Shown: positions 1 to 9,131, counted from the stretch's first letter. The stretch is 64,000 bases of DNA from Emticicia oligotrophica DSM 17448 (GCF_000263195.1 NC_018748.1:2914001-2978000); one strand, 5' to 3'. Notes: generated by a model from the sequence alone, not told the origin. Program-made: numbers and translations.

Positions 1-2324
1 TAAACTTTTTGTAAATCATCCGTACTTTGGCGGTTTACATCATCTAATCTCAAAACGATATTTACTTGGTTATTTCCTTCGTAAATTGAAGAAATAGCGG
101 CTCCACTAAAACCAGTGTAAACGGTTTGGGAAATGCTGCTTGTTGTGAATCCTAAGCGACTTGCTTCGGGTTTTAAATTTAGTGATAAACCATAATAATC
201 CTCAGCAAAATCGTTTCTGATGAGTTTACTACCTTTGGCATTTTTCATGATTTCGGCTACTTGCGTGCCTATTTTTTTCAAATGAGAAATATCTTCGCCC
301 ACAATTCTAACCTCTACTGGTGCTTTCATCGGCGAACCTTGTTGCATGAGTTTCACGAAAGTTGTACCTTCTGGAATAGTTGTATCTACTTTTTTTCTTA
401 ACTCTTCTACCAATTCTTCGGCCGTTTTATCGGTTGTTGTATTGACCAAAATCTGTGCATAATTACTTGTAGGAAACTCTGGCGAGAAATTATAATAAAA
501 TCTCGGTGAAGCAGTGCCCGTAAAAGTTGCATAAGAAACCACTCTTTTGTCTTGCTTAATAATGTTTTCGGCTTTTTGAATGGCCGCATTAGTTTTCTCT
601 AATTTTGTGCCTGTGGGCATCCATAATTCAATAATAAACTGATTTCTTTCGGCCGCAGGAAAAAACAGTTGACGAACACTGGTTTTGAACAAAAACCCAG
701 CTAAAGCAATGGGAATAAGGCTACTAATAATGGTCGTTTTAGGGTATTTTACGCACCAATCAATCAATTTGTTGTAGCCTTCTTGCATGTAATCAAGCAA
801 TGATTTTCTTTTCTTTTTGTTCTCATTTTCATGGTTATGTAAGCCTTTTTTGATGAAAACATAGCACAGCATAGGTGTCAGTAACATCGCTACAATAAAA
901 GAGGATAGCAGGGCAATGGCAACCGTAATGGGCAAAGCAAAGATAAATTCGCCGATACTGCCATTAAGTAAAATCATTGGCATAAACGAAGCTACAATCG
1001 TAACGGTAGCCACTAAGACAGGCATTACTAAGTCGTTGGCACTTCTCCAAGCGGCTGTCCAGCGGTCGATGCCTTCATCTAATAATTCTACATAATTATC
1101 AGCAATTACGATGGCGTCATCTACGACCATTCCTAAAACCAAAATCAAAGCAGCCAACGAAACTTGGTGTAGTTCGATTCCTAATGCGTGCATCATAGCG
1201 AAGGTTACGGCCACCGTTACAGGAATGGCTGTTGCGGCAACCGCTGCAATTCGGAAAGGTAAAAGCAAAATCACAACGATGATGACCGAAATAATTGCCA
1301 ACATAAATTCTTGGATAAAATGAGATATATTTTCCTCTACCAAATGGGGTTGATTGACAATTGTAGTAATCTTTACATCAGAAGGGATTACTTTTTGGGC
1401 ATCAGCTATTTTTTGATTTACCTGCTCTCCAAATTTTACAATATTGTTACCTTCTTGCATTTGAATAGCCAACAATATTGCTTGATTGCCATTGACAGTA
1501 ATGATACTTTGGGGTTCGGTATATGCTCTTTTGAACTGAGCAACGTCTCCTAATTTAACAACTGAGCCATTTTGTGAAGCTCCCACAATTTGATCGGCTA
1601 AATCGGTTTCTGTGCTATAATAACCTTTGGTATAAAGCGTAGTTCTGTTGTTTTCAGTTTTAATATCACCCGTTGGGTTTATCTTATTTTGCGATTGTAA
1701 AAGACTCACAACTTGCTGCAAATTTACGCCATATTGAGAAAGTTTCTCAGAACTCGATGAAACTACTATTTCTTCTTTTTGGTCGCCAATGCGTTTAACT
1801 TTCGAAGTGGCAGGAAGCGTGCGAAGGTAATCTTCTAATTTTTGAGCGTAACTTTTCAACTCATTCGGACTCGCAGTTTTACTTTCTAAAGCAATTACCA
1901 TTGCTTCGGTATCGCCAAAATCTGAATTTACAATTGGACCCCTCACACCTTCGGGTAAATCAATTTGTTTGGCTACCAAAAGTTGATTACGAAGTTTACT
2001 CCAAAAAATATCGGGCTGTTTTACTCGCTCAGTCAATTCTACATTTACTACCACTACGCCATCTTTGGTAGTTGAGTAGGTTTTTGCTTTGTTTACTTCT
2101 TCATATTGGAAAAGGTATTGTTCAAGCTTCTTGGTTACTTGCTCTTCTACCTGTGCCGAATTGGCTCCAGGATAATAGGCAATCACTAAGCCTGTGCGAA
2201 TCGTAATTTTGGGGTCTTCGCGGCGGGGCATATTCAAAAGTGATTGGATTCCGATGGCAAATAACAATAGTAAAACCGAGATAGTTACTTGCTTATATTT
2301 TAATGATGCTTGTATGATATTCAT
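1..2324 (-). CDS. RND efflux transporter permease, C-terminal part beyond window
   Basis: Inner-membrane proton-driven pump of the AcrB/HAE1 class. It would export drugs or lipids together with the adaptor just upstream and an outer-membrane channel not seen here. The frame stays open from the ATG at 2322-2324 to the window edge, giving about 774 residues of the roughly 1030 expected. There is one N-terminal membrane helix, then a porter domain, then a block of helices. The helix near residue 400 carries GMVVDDAIVIADN, whose Asp pair is the proton relay of the family. The start lies 8 bases after the adaptor stop, so the two are co-transcribed. The substrate cannot be told from sequence. The family call is very safe. 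Confidence 0.93.
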   Translation of the reverse strand, partial: MNIIQASLKYKQVTISVLLLLFAIGIQSLLNMPRREDPKITIRTGLVIAYYPGANSAQVEEQVTKKLEQYLFQYEEVNKAKTYSTTKDGVVVVNVELTERVKQPDIFWSKLRNQLLVAKQIDLPEGVRGPIVNSDFGDTEAMVIALESKTASPNELKSYAQKLEDYLRTLPATSKVKRIGDQKEEIVVSSSSEKLSQYGVNLQQVVSLLQSQNKINPTGDIKTENNRTTLYTKGYYSTETDLADQIVGASQNGSVVKLGDVAQFKRAYTEPQSIITVNGNQAILLAIQMQEGNNIVKFGEQVNQKIADAQKVIPSDVKITTIVNQPHLVEENISHFIQEFMLAIISVIIVVILLLPFRIAAVAATAIPVTVAVTFAMMHALGIELHQVSLAALILVLGMVVDDAIVIADNYVELLDEGIDRWTAAWRSANDLVMPVLVATVTIVASFMPMILLNGSIGEFIFALPITVAIALLSSFIVAMLLTPMLCYVFIKKGLHNHENENKKKRKSLLDYMQEGYNKLIDWCVKYPKTTIISSLIPIALAGFLFKTSVRQLFFPAAERNQFIIELWMPTGTKLEKTNAAIQKAENIIKQDKRVVSYATFTGTASPRFYYNFSPEFPTSNYAQILVNTTTDKTAEELVEELRKKVDTTIPEGTTFVKLMQQGSPMKAPVEVRIVGEDISHLKKIGTQVAEIMKNAKGSKLIRNDFAEDYYGLSLNLKPEASRLGFTTSSISQTVYTGFSGAAISSIYEGNNQVNIVLRLDDVNRQSTDDLQKV

Positions 2325-2332
2325 CGCCTTAA

Positions 2333-3370
2333 TTATTTGATTGTTACGGCTGAACCGTCAGAGATTTTATTTTGACCTGCTACTACTACCCATTCTCCAG
2401 CGTTTAAGCCTGTAAGAATTTCTATCTTATTTTCAATCATTTTTCCGAGGCTTACTTCACGCTTAAATGCTTTGTTTGAAGCCTTCTCGACCACAAAAAC
2501 GTAGGTCAGATTGTTGATATCATGATTGATACATTCGGCAGGAAGAAGTGTGGCTTGTTGTGCATTGTTCACACCAATTTTTGCTTCAGCAATCATACCG
2601 GGGCGAATCACTTGATTGGGGTTGTCAACTTCAATTTTGATGGTAAATGCTCGTGACGTGACATCAGCCGCAGAGCCAACTTCTACTACTTTTCCTGTAA
2701 AGGTTCGGTCAAGAGCCGAAATAGTTATAGCTGCCTTTTGGCCAATTTTTATGTATTGAAGTTCACCTTCAGGTATATAAGCCAACACTTTTACCTTACT
2801 AATATCTGAAATGACAAAACAAGGAATGCCCGTACCGACAATTTCTCCAACTTCAGTTAGTTTTTTGAGTAAAACCCCACTTATGGGCGAGTAGAGTTTG
2901 GTGTCACCTTCATTTTTAGCTTGTAATTGTTGTTGAAGTTTTGCTTGTTGTAGCGTGAAATTTACTTTAGAGAAATCACTTTCAGTAACGCTTCCTTTAT
3001 CGTGTAAAAGTTTTAAACGATTGAATTCATCTGTCACGGCATTGACCTGAACTTCTGATAATTGTTTCGCAATGTTATAGCTAGTAGGGTCTAAACTGGC
3101 CAATATTTGTCCTTTTTTTACTGTTTGCCCTTCTTTGGCTCCGATAAAATTTACTTTACCTGCTACCAAAAAACCTAACCTTACGGTTGTATTGCCTTCA
3201 ATATTTCCACTGACAGAAATATCATTTTTTACAGAAGTTGTTTTTACTTCTTCTATACTTACTGGAATAGCCGCTTGCTCGACTTTCTCTTTTTTAGATG
3301 TTTGTGTTTGATTACAACCAGCGAGCATCAAAATCATACTCGATAGTACATATAGTGCTTGATTCTTCAT
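2333..3370 (-). CDS. RND efflux periplasmic adaptor (membrane-fusion protein), lipoprotein
   Basis: Periplasmic adaptor linking the RND pump to an outer-membrane channel. Its 345 residues begin with a lipoprotein signal ending in LAGC (Cys19), so the mature protein should be lipid-anchored. After that come the two halves of a lipoyl-like barrel-sandwich (about 65-100 and 155-190) around a short helical hairpin, then a beta-barrel and a membrane-proximal domain to the C-terminus. This is the usual AcrA/MexA order with a short hairpin. It is the first gene of a two-gene unit with the permease. The 190 bases upstream hold the terminator of the next gene and presumably this promoter, but no convincing -33/-7 pair was found. 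Confidence 0.93.
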   Translation of the reverse strand: MKNQALYVLSSMILMLAGCNQTQTSKKEKVEQAAIPVSIEEVKTTSVKNDISVSGNIEGNTTVRLGFLVAGKVNFIGAKEGQTVKKGQILASLDPTSYNIAKQLSEVQVNAVTDEFNRLKLLHDKGSVTESDFSKVNFTLQQAKLQQQLQAKNEGDTKLYSPISGVLLKKLTEVGEIVGTGIPCFVISDISKVKVLAYIPEGELQYIKIGQKAAITISALDRTFTGKVVEVGSAADVTSRAFTIKIEVDNPNQVIRPGMIAEAKIGVNNAQQATLLPAECINHDINNLTYVFVVEKASNKAFKREVSLGKMIENKIEILTGLNAGEWVVVAGQNKISDGSAVTIK

Positions 3371-3499
3371 TTTTTTATTGATTTATAGCGAATTATCTTT
3401 TGTTCTGCTTTGATGCTACAAAGTTGGGGGCTTATTTTTTGTGAATTTTTAAGATAGATTAAAAAATGAGCTGAGAATGATTTTTTTGAGAAGCAAAAC

Positions 3500-3533
3500 A
3501 AAAACACCCCGATGGTTTGATTCCATCGGGGTG
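3500..3533 (-). terminator. Hairpin terminator of the Crp-type regulator
   Basis: Eleven-base perfect arms at 3505-3515 and 3523-3533 (CACCCCGATGG and its complement) around a 7-base loop. Read on the minus strand the stem is followed by a T-rich run, as expected just after the regulator stop at 3558. Confidence 0.8.
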
Positions 3534-3557
3534 CCGTATTGTATTTTCCAAAGAATA

Positions 3558-4175
3558 TTAGATTTGTCCTCGTATCACGCTCAAGGTTTGCTGCGTAATT
3601 CCTAGATAAGAGGCAATATGCCCCAGTGGAGCACGTAGTAAGATATTGGGATATTCTTTCAACATGCGTTCGTAACGCTCTTTGGCTGATTGAAACTTAA
3701 TGGTATGAATAATATCCGAAAATCTTTTCACGGCATCATATAAAAGTAGTTTTTCAACTTCTTTTATTTCGGGAAATTGCTGTAGCTTGTTAAAATCATC
3801 GTAGCGAAAAGTGGTAATTGTAGTATTTTCTAATAATTCATACCCATAAATGGCTGGAGCATTATGAAAAATACATTCAATTGGTAAGATAAAAGCGGCT
3901 TCCGCTACAAAAGTATGCGTGATGTCTTTGTCATCTTTGGTATAAAATGAGCGGAGTAGTCCTTCTTGTACATAATATACTCGTTGTGAAGTTTCTCCGG
4001 GCATAAGCAAAGTATGTCCTTTTGAATACTTTTTGGTTTTGCTATTGTCATGTAGCCACTCAGCAATAGAGTCAGAATAAATGCCTTGTTGTTTGAGGAA
4101 AGTCGAAATATCCACTTTATTATTCAGATGATAACTGGCAATAAATGTATGAAAATATTTTTTATTCTGAATCAA
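3558..4175 (-). CDS. Crp/Fnr-family transcriptional regulator
   Basis: DNA-binding regulator with an N-terminal cyclic-nucleotide-type beta-roll (about residues 45-135) and a C-terminal winged helix ending in LGITQQTLSVIRGQI, the usual Bacteroidota form without the metal cysteines of Fnr. It is about 205 residues long, normal for the group. The start is doubtful. No ATG occurs before residue 58, the frame opens with TTG at 4175, and a nearby ATG at 4191 is in another frame and hits a stop after nine codons. Either TTG is used or a single-base slip separates the true start. The signal sensed is unknown. The aldo/keto reductase upstream on the same strand is a possible target only by proximity. 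Confidence 0.85.
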   Translation of the reverse strand: MIQNKKYFHTFIASYHLNNKVDISTFLKQQGIYSDSIAEWLHDNSKTKKYSKGHTLLMPGETSQRVYYVQEGLLRSFYTKDDKDITHTFVAEAAFILPIECIFHNAPAIYGYELLENTTITTFRYDDFNKLQQFPEIKEVEKLLLYDAVKRFSDIIHTIKFQSAKERYERMLKEYPNILLRAPLGHIASYLGITQQTLSVIRGQI

Positions 4176-4189
4176 TAAAAGTTGAACTC

Positions 4190-4470
4190 ATGAAATATCC
4201 TGTAATTTGGATAAAAGATGTGCCATTGGTACTGTATATCGGTAGAAGTAATGAAAATTTAGTTTATTAATTTTCATTGCCGTCAGTTTAACTGACGGCA
4301 ATGAATCATCAGATACTATTAGTAATTACTCAAAAGAATCTTTATATAATATTCATGATGCCTCATGGTTACAATCTTTTACTGAGCATTGGTCGTTAAT
4401 TTTTAGCCCTAAAAGAGCAATTTTTAAAATACTTTCCATCAAATATTTGAATCGGGAGTATTCAGCCAAA
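4190..4470 (+). pseudogene. Possible small ORF interrupted by a palindromic insert
   Basis: An ATG at 4190 opens a frame that stops after 26 codons inside a palindromic element. If the 50 bases between the two AATGAA copies (4250 and 4300) are removed, the frame joins to a long open stretch from 4300 to 4551, giving about 104 codons. The tail overlaps the aldo/keto reductase on the other strand. No family is recognised. The open frame may be chance, and AATGAA is also part of the palindrome, so this is a weak call. Confidence 0.22.
4250..4305. repeat. Double palindrome with CCGTCAGTT core (REP-like)
   Basis: Two overlapping inverted repeats. AATGAAAATT (4250-4259) pairs with AATTTTCATT (4269-4278). 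TTCATTGCCGTCAGTT (4273-4288) pairs perfectly with its complement at 4290-4305 across one base. A decayed half of the same core, GTTTCAACTGACGG, lies near 6040-6053. This suggests a dispersed REP-type element. Confidence 0.6.
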
Positions 4471-5490
4471 TTAATTTCTATAAGCACTTTGACGAGTAAC
4501 CATCCATCCTGGATACTGCATTGGGAGTGGGCTTACTGCATCAATTTTCTTTAAATCTTCAGAAGAAAGTTCTATTTTGATTGAAGCTAAATTATCATTG
4601 AGTTGGGCAATGGTTTTAGCTCCGATAATCGTACTAGTAATACCTGATTGATGCCTTACCCATGCCAAAGCTATTTGAGCAACAGTGGCTTGATGTGCAG
4701 CTGCAATTTCGGCCATTACTTCTACTAAATCATAAGCCTTTTCTTTGTTAATGGGAGGGAAATCAAAATTTATTCTTCTTGAGCCTTCTGCTGCTTGTTC
4801 ACGTGTATATTTTCCACTTAAAAACCCTCCAGCTAGTGGACTCCACGGGAAAATAGCTAATTTATGATGAGCAGCCATAGATACTAACTCATGTTCAATA
4901 TCTCTACTAACGGCTGAGTAATAATATTGTAAGCCGATAAATTGATGAAAACCTTTAAGTTTGGCTATTGTTTGTGCTTCCGAAACCATCCAAGCTGGCC
5001 AATTACAAATAGCAATATAACGGACTTTACCAGTATTTACTACATCATTCAAGGTTTGTACGATTTGCTCAATCGAAGTCTTTGGGTCAACGCCATGCAC
5101 ATACAAAATATCAATGTAATCTAATTGTAAACGCTTTAAACTTGCTTCTACCGAATTGAAAACATGATAACGAGAAAGCCCTGTGCTGTTAGGCTTGTCG
5201 TCCATTCGAGCTAAAACTTTGGTAGCAATTACCACTTGGTCACGAGGAATTTTCAAATCAATTAGCGACTGACCTAATAATTGTTCTGATTGCCCAAAAG
5301 AATACGCATTGGCAGTGTCAATAAAATTAATTCCAGCCTTAATGGCTGCGTCGATGAGTTCGTTTACTTCTTGTTGTTGAAGTTTACCGATGTTATCCCA
5401 CATCCCAGCGTTTTGGCCTCCAAAAGTCATTGTTCCTAAACAAAGTTCCGAAACCAATAGACCTGTTTCGCCTACATAGTTATATTTCAT
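4471..5490 (-). CDS. Aldo/keto reductase
   Basis: NAD(P)H-dependent carbonyl reductase of the aldo/keto reductase superfamily, cytoplasmic, 339 residues. The catalytic set is visible: Asp58 and Tyr63 in FIDTANAY, Lys91 in VIATK and His132 in ILYVHG. The C-terminal half has the family's SPLAGG and IIGAKT segments used for cofactor binding. It is closest in style to the YajO/Tas-like group acting on small aldehydes or ketones; the substrate is not known. It is transcribed alone, away from the small membrane protein at 5669. Confidence 0.92.
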   Translation of the reverse strand: MKYNYVGETGLLVSELCLGTMTFGGQNAGMWDNIGKLQQQEVNELIDAAIKAGINFIDTANAYSFGQSEQLLGQSLIDLKIPRDQVVIATKVLARMDDKPNSTGLSRYHVFNSVEASLKRLQLDYIDILYVHGVDPKTSIEQIVQTLNDVVNTGKVRYIAICNWPAWMVSEAQTIAKLKGFHQFIGLQYYYSAVSRDIEHELVSMAAHHKLAIFPWSPLAGGFLSGKYTREQAAEGSRRINFDFPPINKEKAYDLVEVMAEIAAAHQATVAQIALAWVRHQSGITSTIIGAKTIAQLNDNLASIKIELSSEDLKKIDAVSPLPMQYPGWMVTRQSAYRN

Positions 5491-5596
5491 CTTGTTGAAT
5501 GTGTTTGAATTTATGTAAAAATGACAAGGTTTTAATTGAATGACAAACGATTAAATTGTCATCTGAAAGCATAACAAAATAATTTGTAAATTTTTC

Positions 5597-5627
5597 TTGC
5601 GATGAAGCATTATTTTATTTTACTTTG
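5597..5627 (+). promoter_or_regulatory. Bacteroidota-type promoter for the 5669 gene
   Basis: TTG at 5597-5599, 20-base spacer, then TTACTTTG at 5620-5627 (one mismatch to TAnnTTTG). The start codon lies about 40 bases downstream. Confidence 0.5.
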
Positions 5628-5668
5628 AAAAACAAAGTTCTTTTTAATAATTAAAAAAACATAAAATT

Positions 5669-5959
5669 ATGATAGCTAAAAACAATCGATTGACAATTAT
5701 TTTCGCCATAGCATCTCTGATTTTATTATTACCATTGGTGGCTATGCAATTTACAAGTGAAGTAAACTGGTCAGTTTTTGATTTTATTGTTGCTGGGGTG
5801 CTACTATTTGGTACTGGTGGATTGATTGAATTTTCATTGAGAAAAATTAAAAGTGTAAAGCAACGAGTGTGGATTATTGTCGGAATTTTATTCATCTTGT
5901 TTCTTGTATGGGCTGAACTGGCAGTAGGCCTATTTGGGACACCCTTTGCTGGAAACTGA
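5669..5959 (+). CDS. Small three-helix membrane protein, function unknown
   Basis: A 96-residue integral membrane protein with three predicted helices (about 9-27, 34-52 and 66-88) joined by short loops, the second loop being basic (SLRKIKSVKQR). I recall similar unnamed proteins in other Bacteroidota but no function. A plausible promoter lies upstream, and a strong inverted repeat at 6068-6113 may end the transcript. An open frame on the opposite strand here is a shadow: the plus frame has the hydrophobic pattern and a promoter. Confidence 0.75.
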   Translation: MIAKNNRLTIIFAIASLILLLPLVAMQFTSEVNWSVFDFIVAGVLLFGTGGLIEFSLRKIKSVKQRVWIIVGILFILFLVWAELAVGLFGTPFAGN

Positions 5960-6067
5960 TAACCATTTAATATGCGTTTTCCTGAATTTTTAAGGCGATA
6001 ATTTATTGGGAAAATATTTGTTGTACTTCATGGCTGCTAGTTTCAACTGACGGAATCTAATAAAAAT

Positions 6068-6113
6068 AAATTTGACTTTAGTCAAAGTCCATTGTTTGAT
6101 TAAAGTCAAATTT
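6068..6113. terminator. 19-base inverted repeat, probable terminator
   Basis: Arms 6068-6086 and 6095-6113 pair over 19 bases with one G-T wobble (AAATTTGACTTTAGTCAAA and its complement), with an 8-base loop. It sits between two plus-strand genes. It could also be an operator for the VOC gene at 6247. Confidence 0.5.
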
Positions 6114-6246
6114 GACAGTATAGAACTGTTGGATTCGCCCAAAAGACAGGAGTGATGTTTATTTCAAATAAGGGCTGATTCGTCTTTGTATTTTATTCTT
6201 TCTTAGTTATATTCGAGTAAAATTAAATTAAAAAGAAGCACAAATA

Positions 6247-6594
6247 ATGATAAGCATTGCTATTCCAAAACTCCCCTTTATTGAAAAACAACAAACAATT
6301 GATTTTTACGTAAATCAACTGGGTTTTTCGCTCATTTCAGATTATGGTGAGTATTTTATCATAAAAAAAGATAATGCTGAGCTTCACTTTTTTCATCACC
6401 CACAGCTTAAACCAGCGGCATCACATTTCATGATTTACTTAAGAATTGATAAGGGAATTGATGAATTCTATCAAAATCTTTTATCAAAAAAAGTAAGCAT
6501 GATTACGCCGCTTGAAACAAAACCGTGGGGGCAAAAAGAGTTTGCTTTGACTGATACTAATAGTACCTTACTTACCTTTGGAGAAAGTAACTAG
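6247..6594 (+). CDS. VOC-family protein (bleomycin-resistance/glyoxalase fold)
   Basis: A 115-residue single-domain protein with paired beta-alpha-beta-beta-beta modules of the vicinal oxygen chelate superfamily. The first module starts IPKLPFIEKQQTIDFYVNQL, as in BRP-type proteins. ELHFFHHP and the C-terminal REF-like KEFALTDTNSTLLTFGE stretch match the bleomycin-binding subgroup, which works as a dimer sequestering drug rather than as an enzyme. Whether it gives resistance here is unknown. It is a stand-alone gene in a run of small stress-type genes. Confidence 0.85.
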   Translation: MISIAIPKLPFIEKQQTIDFYVNQLGFSLISDYGEYFIIKKDNAELHFFHHPQLKPAASHFMIYLRIDKGIDEFYQNLLSKKVSMITPLETKPWGQKEFALTDTNSTLLTFGESN

Positions 6595-6667
6595 TAATTC
6601 CACCATTATCACTTTGATATGATTTTATAAGGTATAGCTTTCAATAAAGTAAAAGAGATAAAAAAAA

Positions 6668-7108
6668 CTATTTGCCTTTGCTTAAAATTGCAGCAATTTG
6701 TCCACTATGATGTGAGTTATGATATAAAATATGACTAAAAATTCTAAATCTACTCACTTTTCCGAAGAATGGAGTCTCTATTTCTTCAAGCCAAAATTGT
6801 TCGGGTTTCTCTTCTATCAATTTATTTAGCTTTTCAAAACCCTTATTAATTAACATACTACTTTCATCAGTATTACTGCCTTGTCCATTATCTAATTGCC
6901 CCATTGTAGTATTGGCCACTTCGGGTTGTAAGCCAAAAAAGAAGGTAAACATATTGAGGGTTTCAGCAATATGGCGGTAAATAAACCCAACAGAATTCGA
7001 TGCTGAATTTAATTTCATTTGGGCATTTTCGTTACTTACTTTTTTGAGAGTCACACCATTACTGATTTGACTTTGAAGAAGCATATCGAGCATTAGGTTT
7101 TTCATCAT
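6668..7108 (-). CDS. DinB-family protein (four-helix metalloprotein)
   Basis: A 146-residue protein of the DinB/YfiT four-helix-bundle superfamily. The three metal ligands are in place: His46 in YRHIAET, then His130 and His134 in the C-terminal HNSHHSGQIAAIL motif. In the family the bundle binds Zn or Ni and often acts as a thiol-dependent transferase or stress protein; the partner here is unknown. It begins with two consecutive Met codons, and the first is used. Transcribed in the same direction as the 7191 gene, 82 bases downstream of it. Confidence 0.88.
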   Translation of the reverse strand: MMKNLMLDMLLQSQISNGVTLKKVSNENAQMKLNSASNSVGFIYRHIAETLNMFTFFFGLQPEVANTTMGQLDNGQGSNTDESSMLINKGFEKLNKLIEEKPEQFWLEEIETPFFGKVSRFRIFSHILYHNSHHSGQIAAILSKGK

Positions 7109-7190
7109 ATAATTTTTCGCTTTTGTAAATTTTTGATAATGTTACTGAAAATCTTTGAAAGTTTTTATTTCTCCTCAATTATATAGGTAT

Positions 7191-7538
7191 TTAAAGGATT
7201 CCCTTTTCATCAAGATGTGAGAGGGATACACTCAAAATAAAGCATATAGAGTAGATGATTGACCATTTATTCTTGCCTAAATCTATTAAAGCCAATGTTC
7301 CCATCGAAAACATAAAAATTCTAAAGAGTGAAAGCCAAATATTCTGAAATCTAAGGTTTGATTTGGGTGCCGCAAAAACAGCCCATAGCGTAATGACAAT
7401 CAGAAATAAAATGATTGCAAAAATCCATTTGGTAAAAGAGGTTTTACCTTGAGAATATCCCCAAAAACCGACGCTAAAAAATAAAACTAATTCTAAGCTA
7501 AAAGCGAGGGCATAATTAAAGTATTTGAGAACTTGCAT
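7191..7538 (-). CDS. YrdB-like (DUF2568) membrane protein
   Basis: A 115-residue membrane protein with four hydrophobic helices. The central ITLWAVFAAPKS segment is the hallmark of the DUF2568/YrdB family, whose function is not established. Length and helix number are normal for the family. It is followed on the same strand by the DinB gene, a loose pair that may be co-transcribed. Confidence 0.8.
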   Translation of the reverse strand: MQVLKYFNYALAFSLELVLFFSVGFWGYSQGKTSFTKWIFAIILFLIVITLWAVFAAPKSNLRFQNIWLSLFRIFMFSMGTLALIDLGKNKWSIIYSICFILSVSLSHLDEKGIL

Positions 7539-7574
7539 GATTAATAGCTCTAATTAATGGTACAATTCAAAAAT

Positions 7575-7647
7575 AAATTATCCGAAGGATTTAGATTTAA
7601 TAATATAAGCTCTTGTCTATCATTATTCTAAAGTCTTCGGATAATTT
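7575..7647. terminator. 21-base inverted repeat downstream of the serine hydrolase
   Basis: Arms 7575-7595 and 7627-7647 match as inverted repeats over 21 bases with two mismatches (core TTATCCGAAG/CTTCGGATAA) around a 31-base AT-rich middle. It lies just after the serine hydrolase stop on the minus strand. The long loop is unusual for a simple terminator. Confidence 0.45.
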
Positions 7648-7652
7648 ATATT

Positions 7653-9131
7653 CTATTTCAACTTAATGCTGTATGCCTGAATTAAAGGTGGATTTTCGGG
7701 TGACATTGTGAAACTTACTTCTACTTTTCCTTTCTCACATTCAATTAAAAATTTGCCTCTAAGTGCATTTTCTGGTACAATTTCGTTTATTTTAACTATT
7801 TTTCCAACTTTATCAAAGATTCCTTCGGCTTCAGCTTTTAGCAAATCAGGAAAATAATCCATGAAGAAATTTTCGGCGAAAATGCCAGTTTTCTCTGCCC
7901 CCTCCCAAGAAGGCAGTAATTTTACTAATTCATTTTGACGTTGTTTCAGAATCGGAGAAACAGGGAATGGAATAGGACTAATACCCGCTTTTTCAATAAT
8001 GTATGGAACTATCTGATTATTCATCAAGGCGGCACTGCCATAAGTCCCGTTAGTAAACGTCACAATTCCGATACCATATTGTGGTACAATTTTCCAATCA
8101 GAGCCAAAACCCGGTAAACCTCCAGAATGCCCAATACTTCTGATTTGGTTACAATTTTGGTCGATTCGTAACCCATAACCATAGAAAGAAACATTATTGC
8201 AAGGTTCGCCCGAACCTGTAAAACCACGGTTATTCATGCTCCCAAAATTGGCTGGGAAATGCATTTCTTTCAAAGAACTTTTCTTCAAAATAGGAGAGTT
8301 AGGTGCGTTTACTTGGTAAGCCTTTTGGTGAAAGACCATGTATTTGGAAAAGTCTTCGATAGAAGTAAGAATACCGCCCATGATTCCGTAAGCACCATCG
8401 CCTTCAAATGGCTGTTCAATGTATTGCTCACGCAACCAACGGTAGCCCCTAACAAGTTGATTATCTGGTACTTTGGTGTAATCCCAATAAGTATTATTCA
8501 TGCCAAGAGGCTTCCAAATTTTGTTAATGATATAGCTTTGGTAGCTTTGTCCCGATACGTTTTTAATGATTTGTCCCAACATCGCAAAGCCCATATTGCT
8601 ATATTCATAAGCAACTCCAGGTTCGTTGGAGAATGAAATTCCCTTCTTAAACATTTTCAACATTTCTGCTTCGGTGATACCCAACTGGCGATCACCCCAA
8701 GGATTGTCTTCAGGAAAACCCGCTGCGTGCGTAAGCAAATGACGCACTGTAATATCGGGCGAATCGGCTGAATATTTTTGTCCTCTTAATTCGGGAATGT
8801 ATTTCCAAACGGGGTCGTCGAGTTTTAGTTTACCAGCATCTCTTAATTGTAGAATTGCCACCGATGCAAAACTTTTCGACATCGAGGCAATACGATAAAC
8901 TGATTGATTATCAGCTATTTTGTTGGTTTTGTAATTAACGGTGCCACGATTGCTCTGATGCACAATTTTACCATCGACCAAAACGGCATACGACACACTC
9001 GATAAATGATTTTGTGTTCGGAATGCTTCAAATTTAGCATCTAATTCTGGTACAATTGCCTTGATTTTATCTTCGTTACTTTGAGCAGAAAGATTTTGGC
9101 TGAGTAGTAAGAAAAAGATTAGTTTTTTCAT
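7653..9131 (-). CDS. Secreted serine hydrolase, beta-lactamase/class C-like
   Basis: A 492-residue exported enzyme of the Beta-lactamase (PF00144) superfamily, which includes class C beta-lactamases, DD-peptidases and esterases. It has a Sec signal peptide cut near SAQ (about residue 17), the SxxK nucleophile motif SMSK at 83-86, a YSN motif in YEYSNMG near residue 180, and HSGG near 340 in place of KTG. This combination fits penicillin-binding-protein-like esterases or peptidases more than a true beta-lactamase. A C-terminal extension of about 110 residues follows the catalytic domain. It is transcribed away from the sugar-isomerase-like gene at 9470. Confidence 0.9.
   Translation of the reverse strand: MKKLIFFLLLSQNLSAQSNEDKIKAIVPELDAKFEAFRTQNHLSSVSYAVLVDGKIVHQSNRGTVNYKTNKIADNQSVYRIASMSKSFASVAILQLRDAGKLKLDDPVWKYIPELRGQKYSADSPDITVRHLLTHAAGFPEDNPWGDRQLGITEAEMLKMFKKGISFSNEPGVAYEYSNMGFAMLGQIIKNVSGQSYQSYIINKIWKPLGMNNTYWDYTKVPDNQLVRGYRWLREQYIEQPFEGDGAYGIMGGILTSIEDFSKYMVFHQKAYQVNAPNSPILKKSSLKEMHFPANFGSMNNRGFTGSGEPCNNVSFYGYGLRIDQNCNQIRSIGHSGGLPGFGSDWKIVPQYGIGIVTFTNGTYGSAALMNNQIVPYIIEKAGISPIPFPVSPILKQRQNELVKLLPSWEGAEKTGIFAENFFMDYFPDLLKAEAEGIFDKVGKIVKINEIVPENALRGKFLIECEKGKVEVSFTMSPENPPLIQAYSIKLK

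Noticed and set aside
1111-1553. Open frames on the plus strand inside the RND permease region
   Set aside because: They lie antisense to a clearly conserved RND coding frame and have no family pattern.
5644-5895. Minus-strand 83-codon frame opposite the three-helix membrane protein
   Set aside because: The plus frame has a promoter, ordered hydrophobic helices and a better start.
7653-9131. Calling the serine hydrolase a resistance beta-lactamase
   Set aside because: HSGG replaces the KTG motif and a long C-terminal extension is present, fitting esterase or peptidase relatives better.
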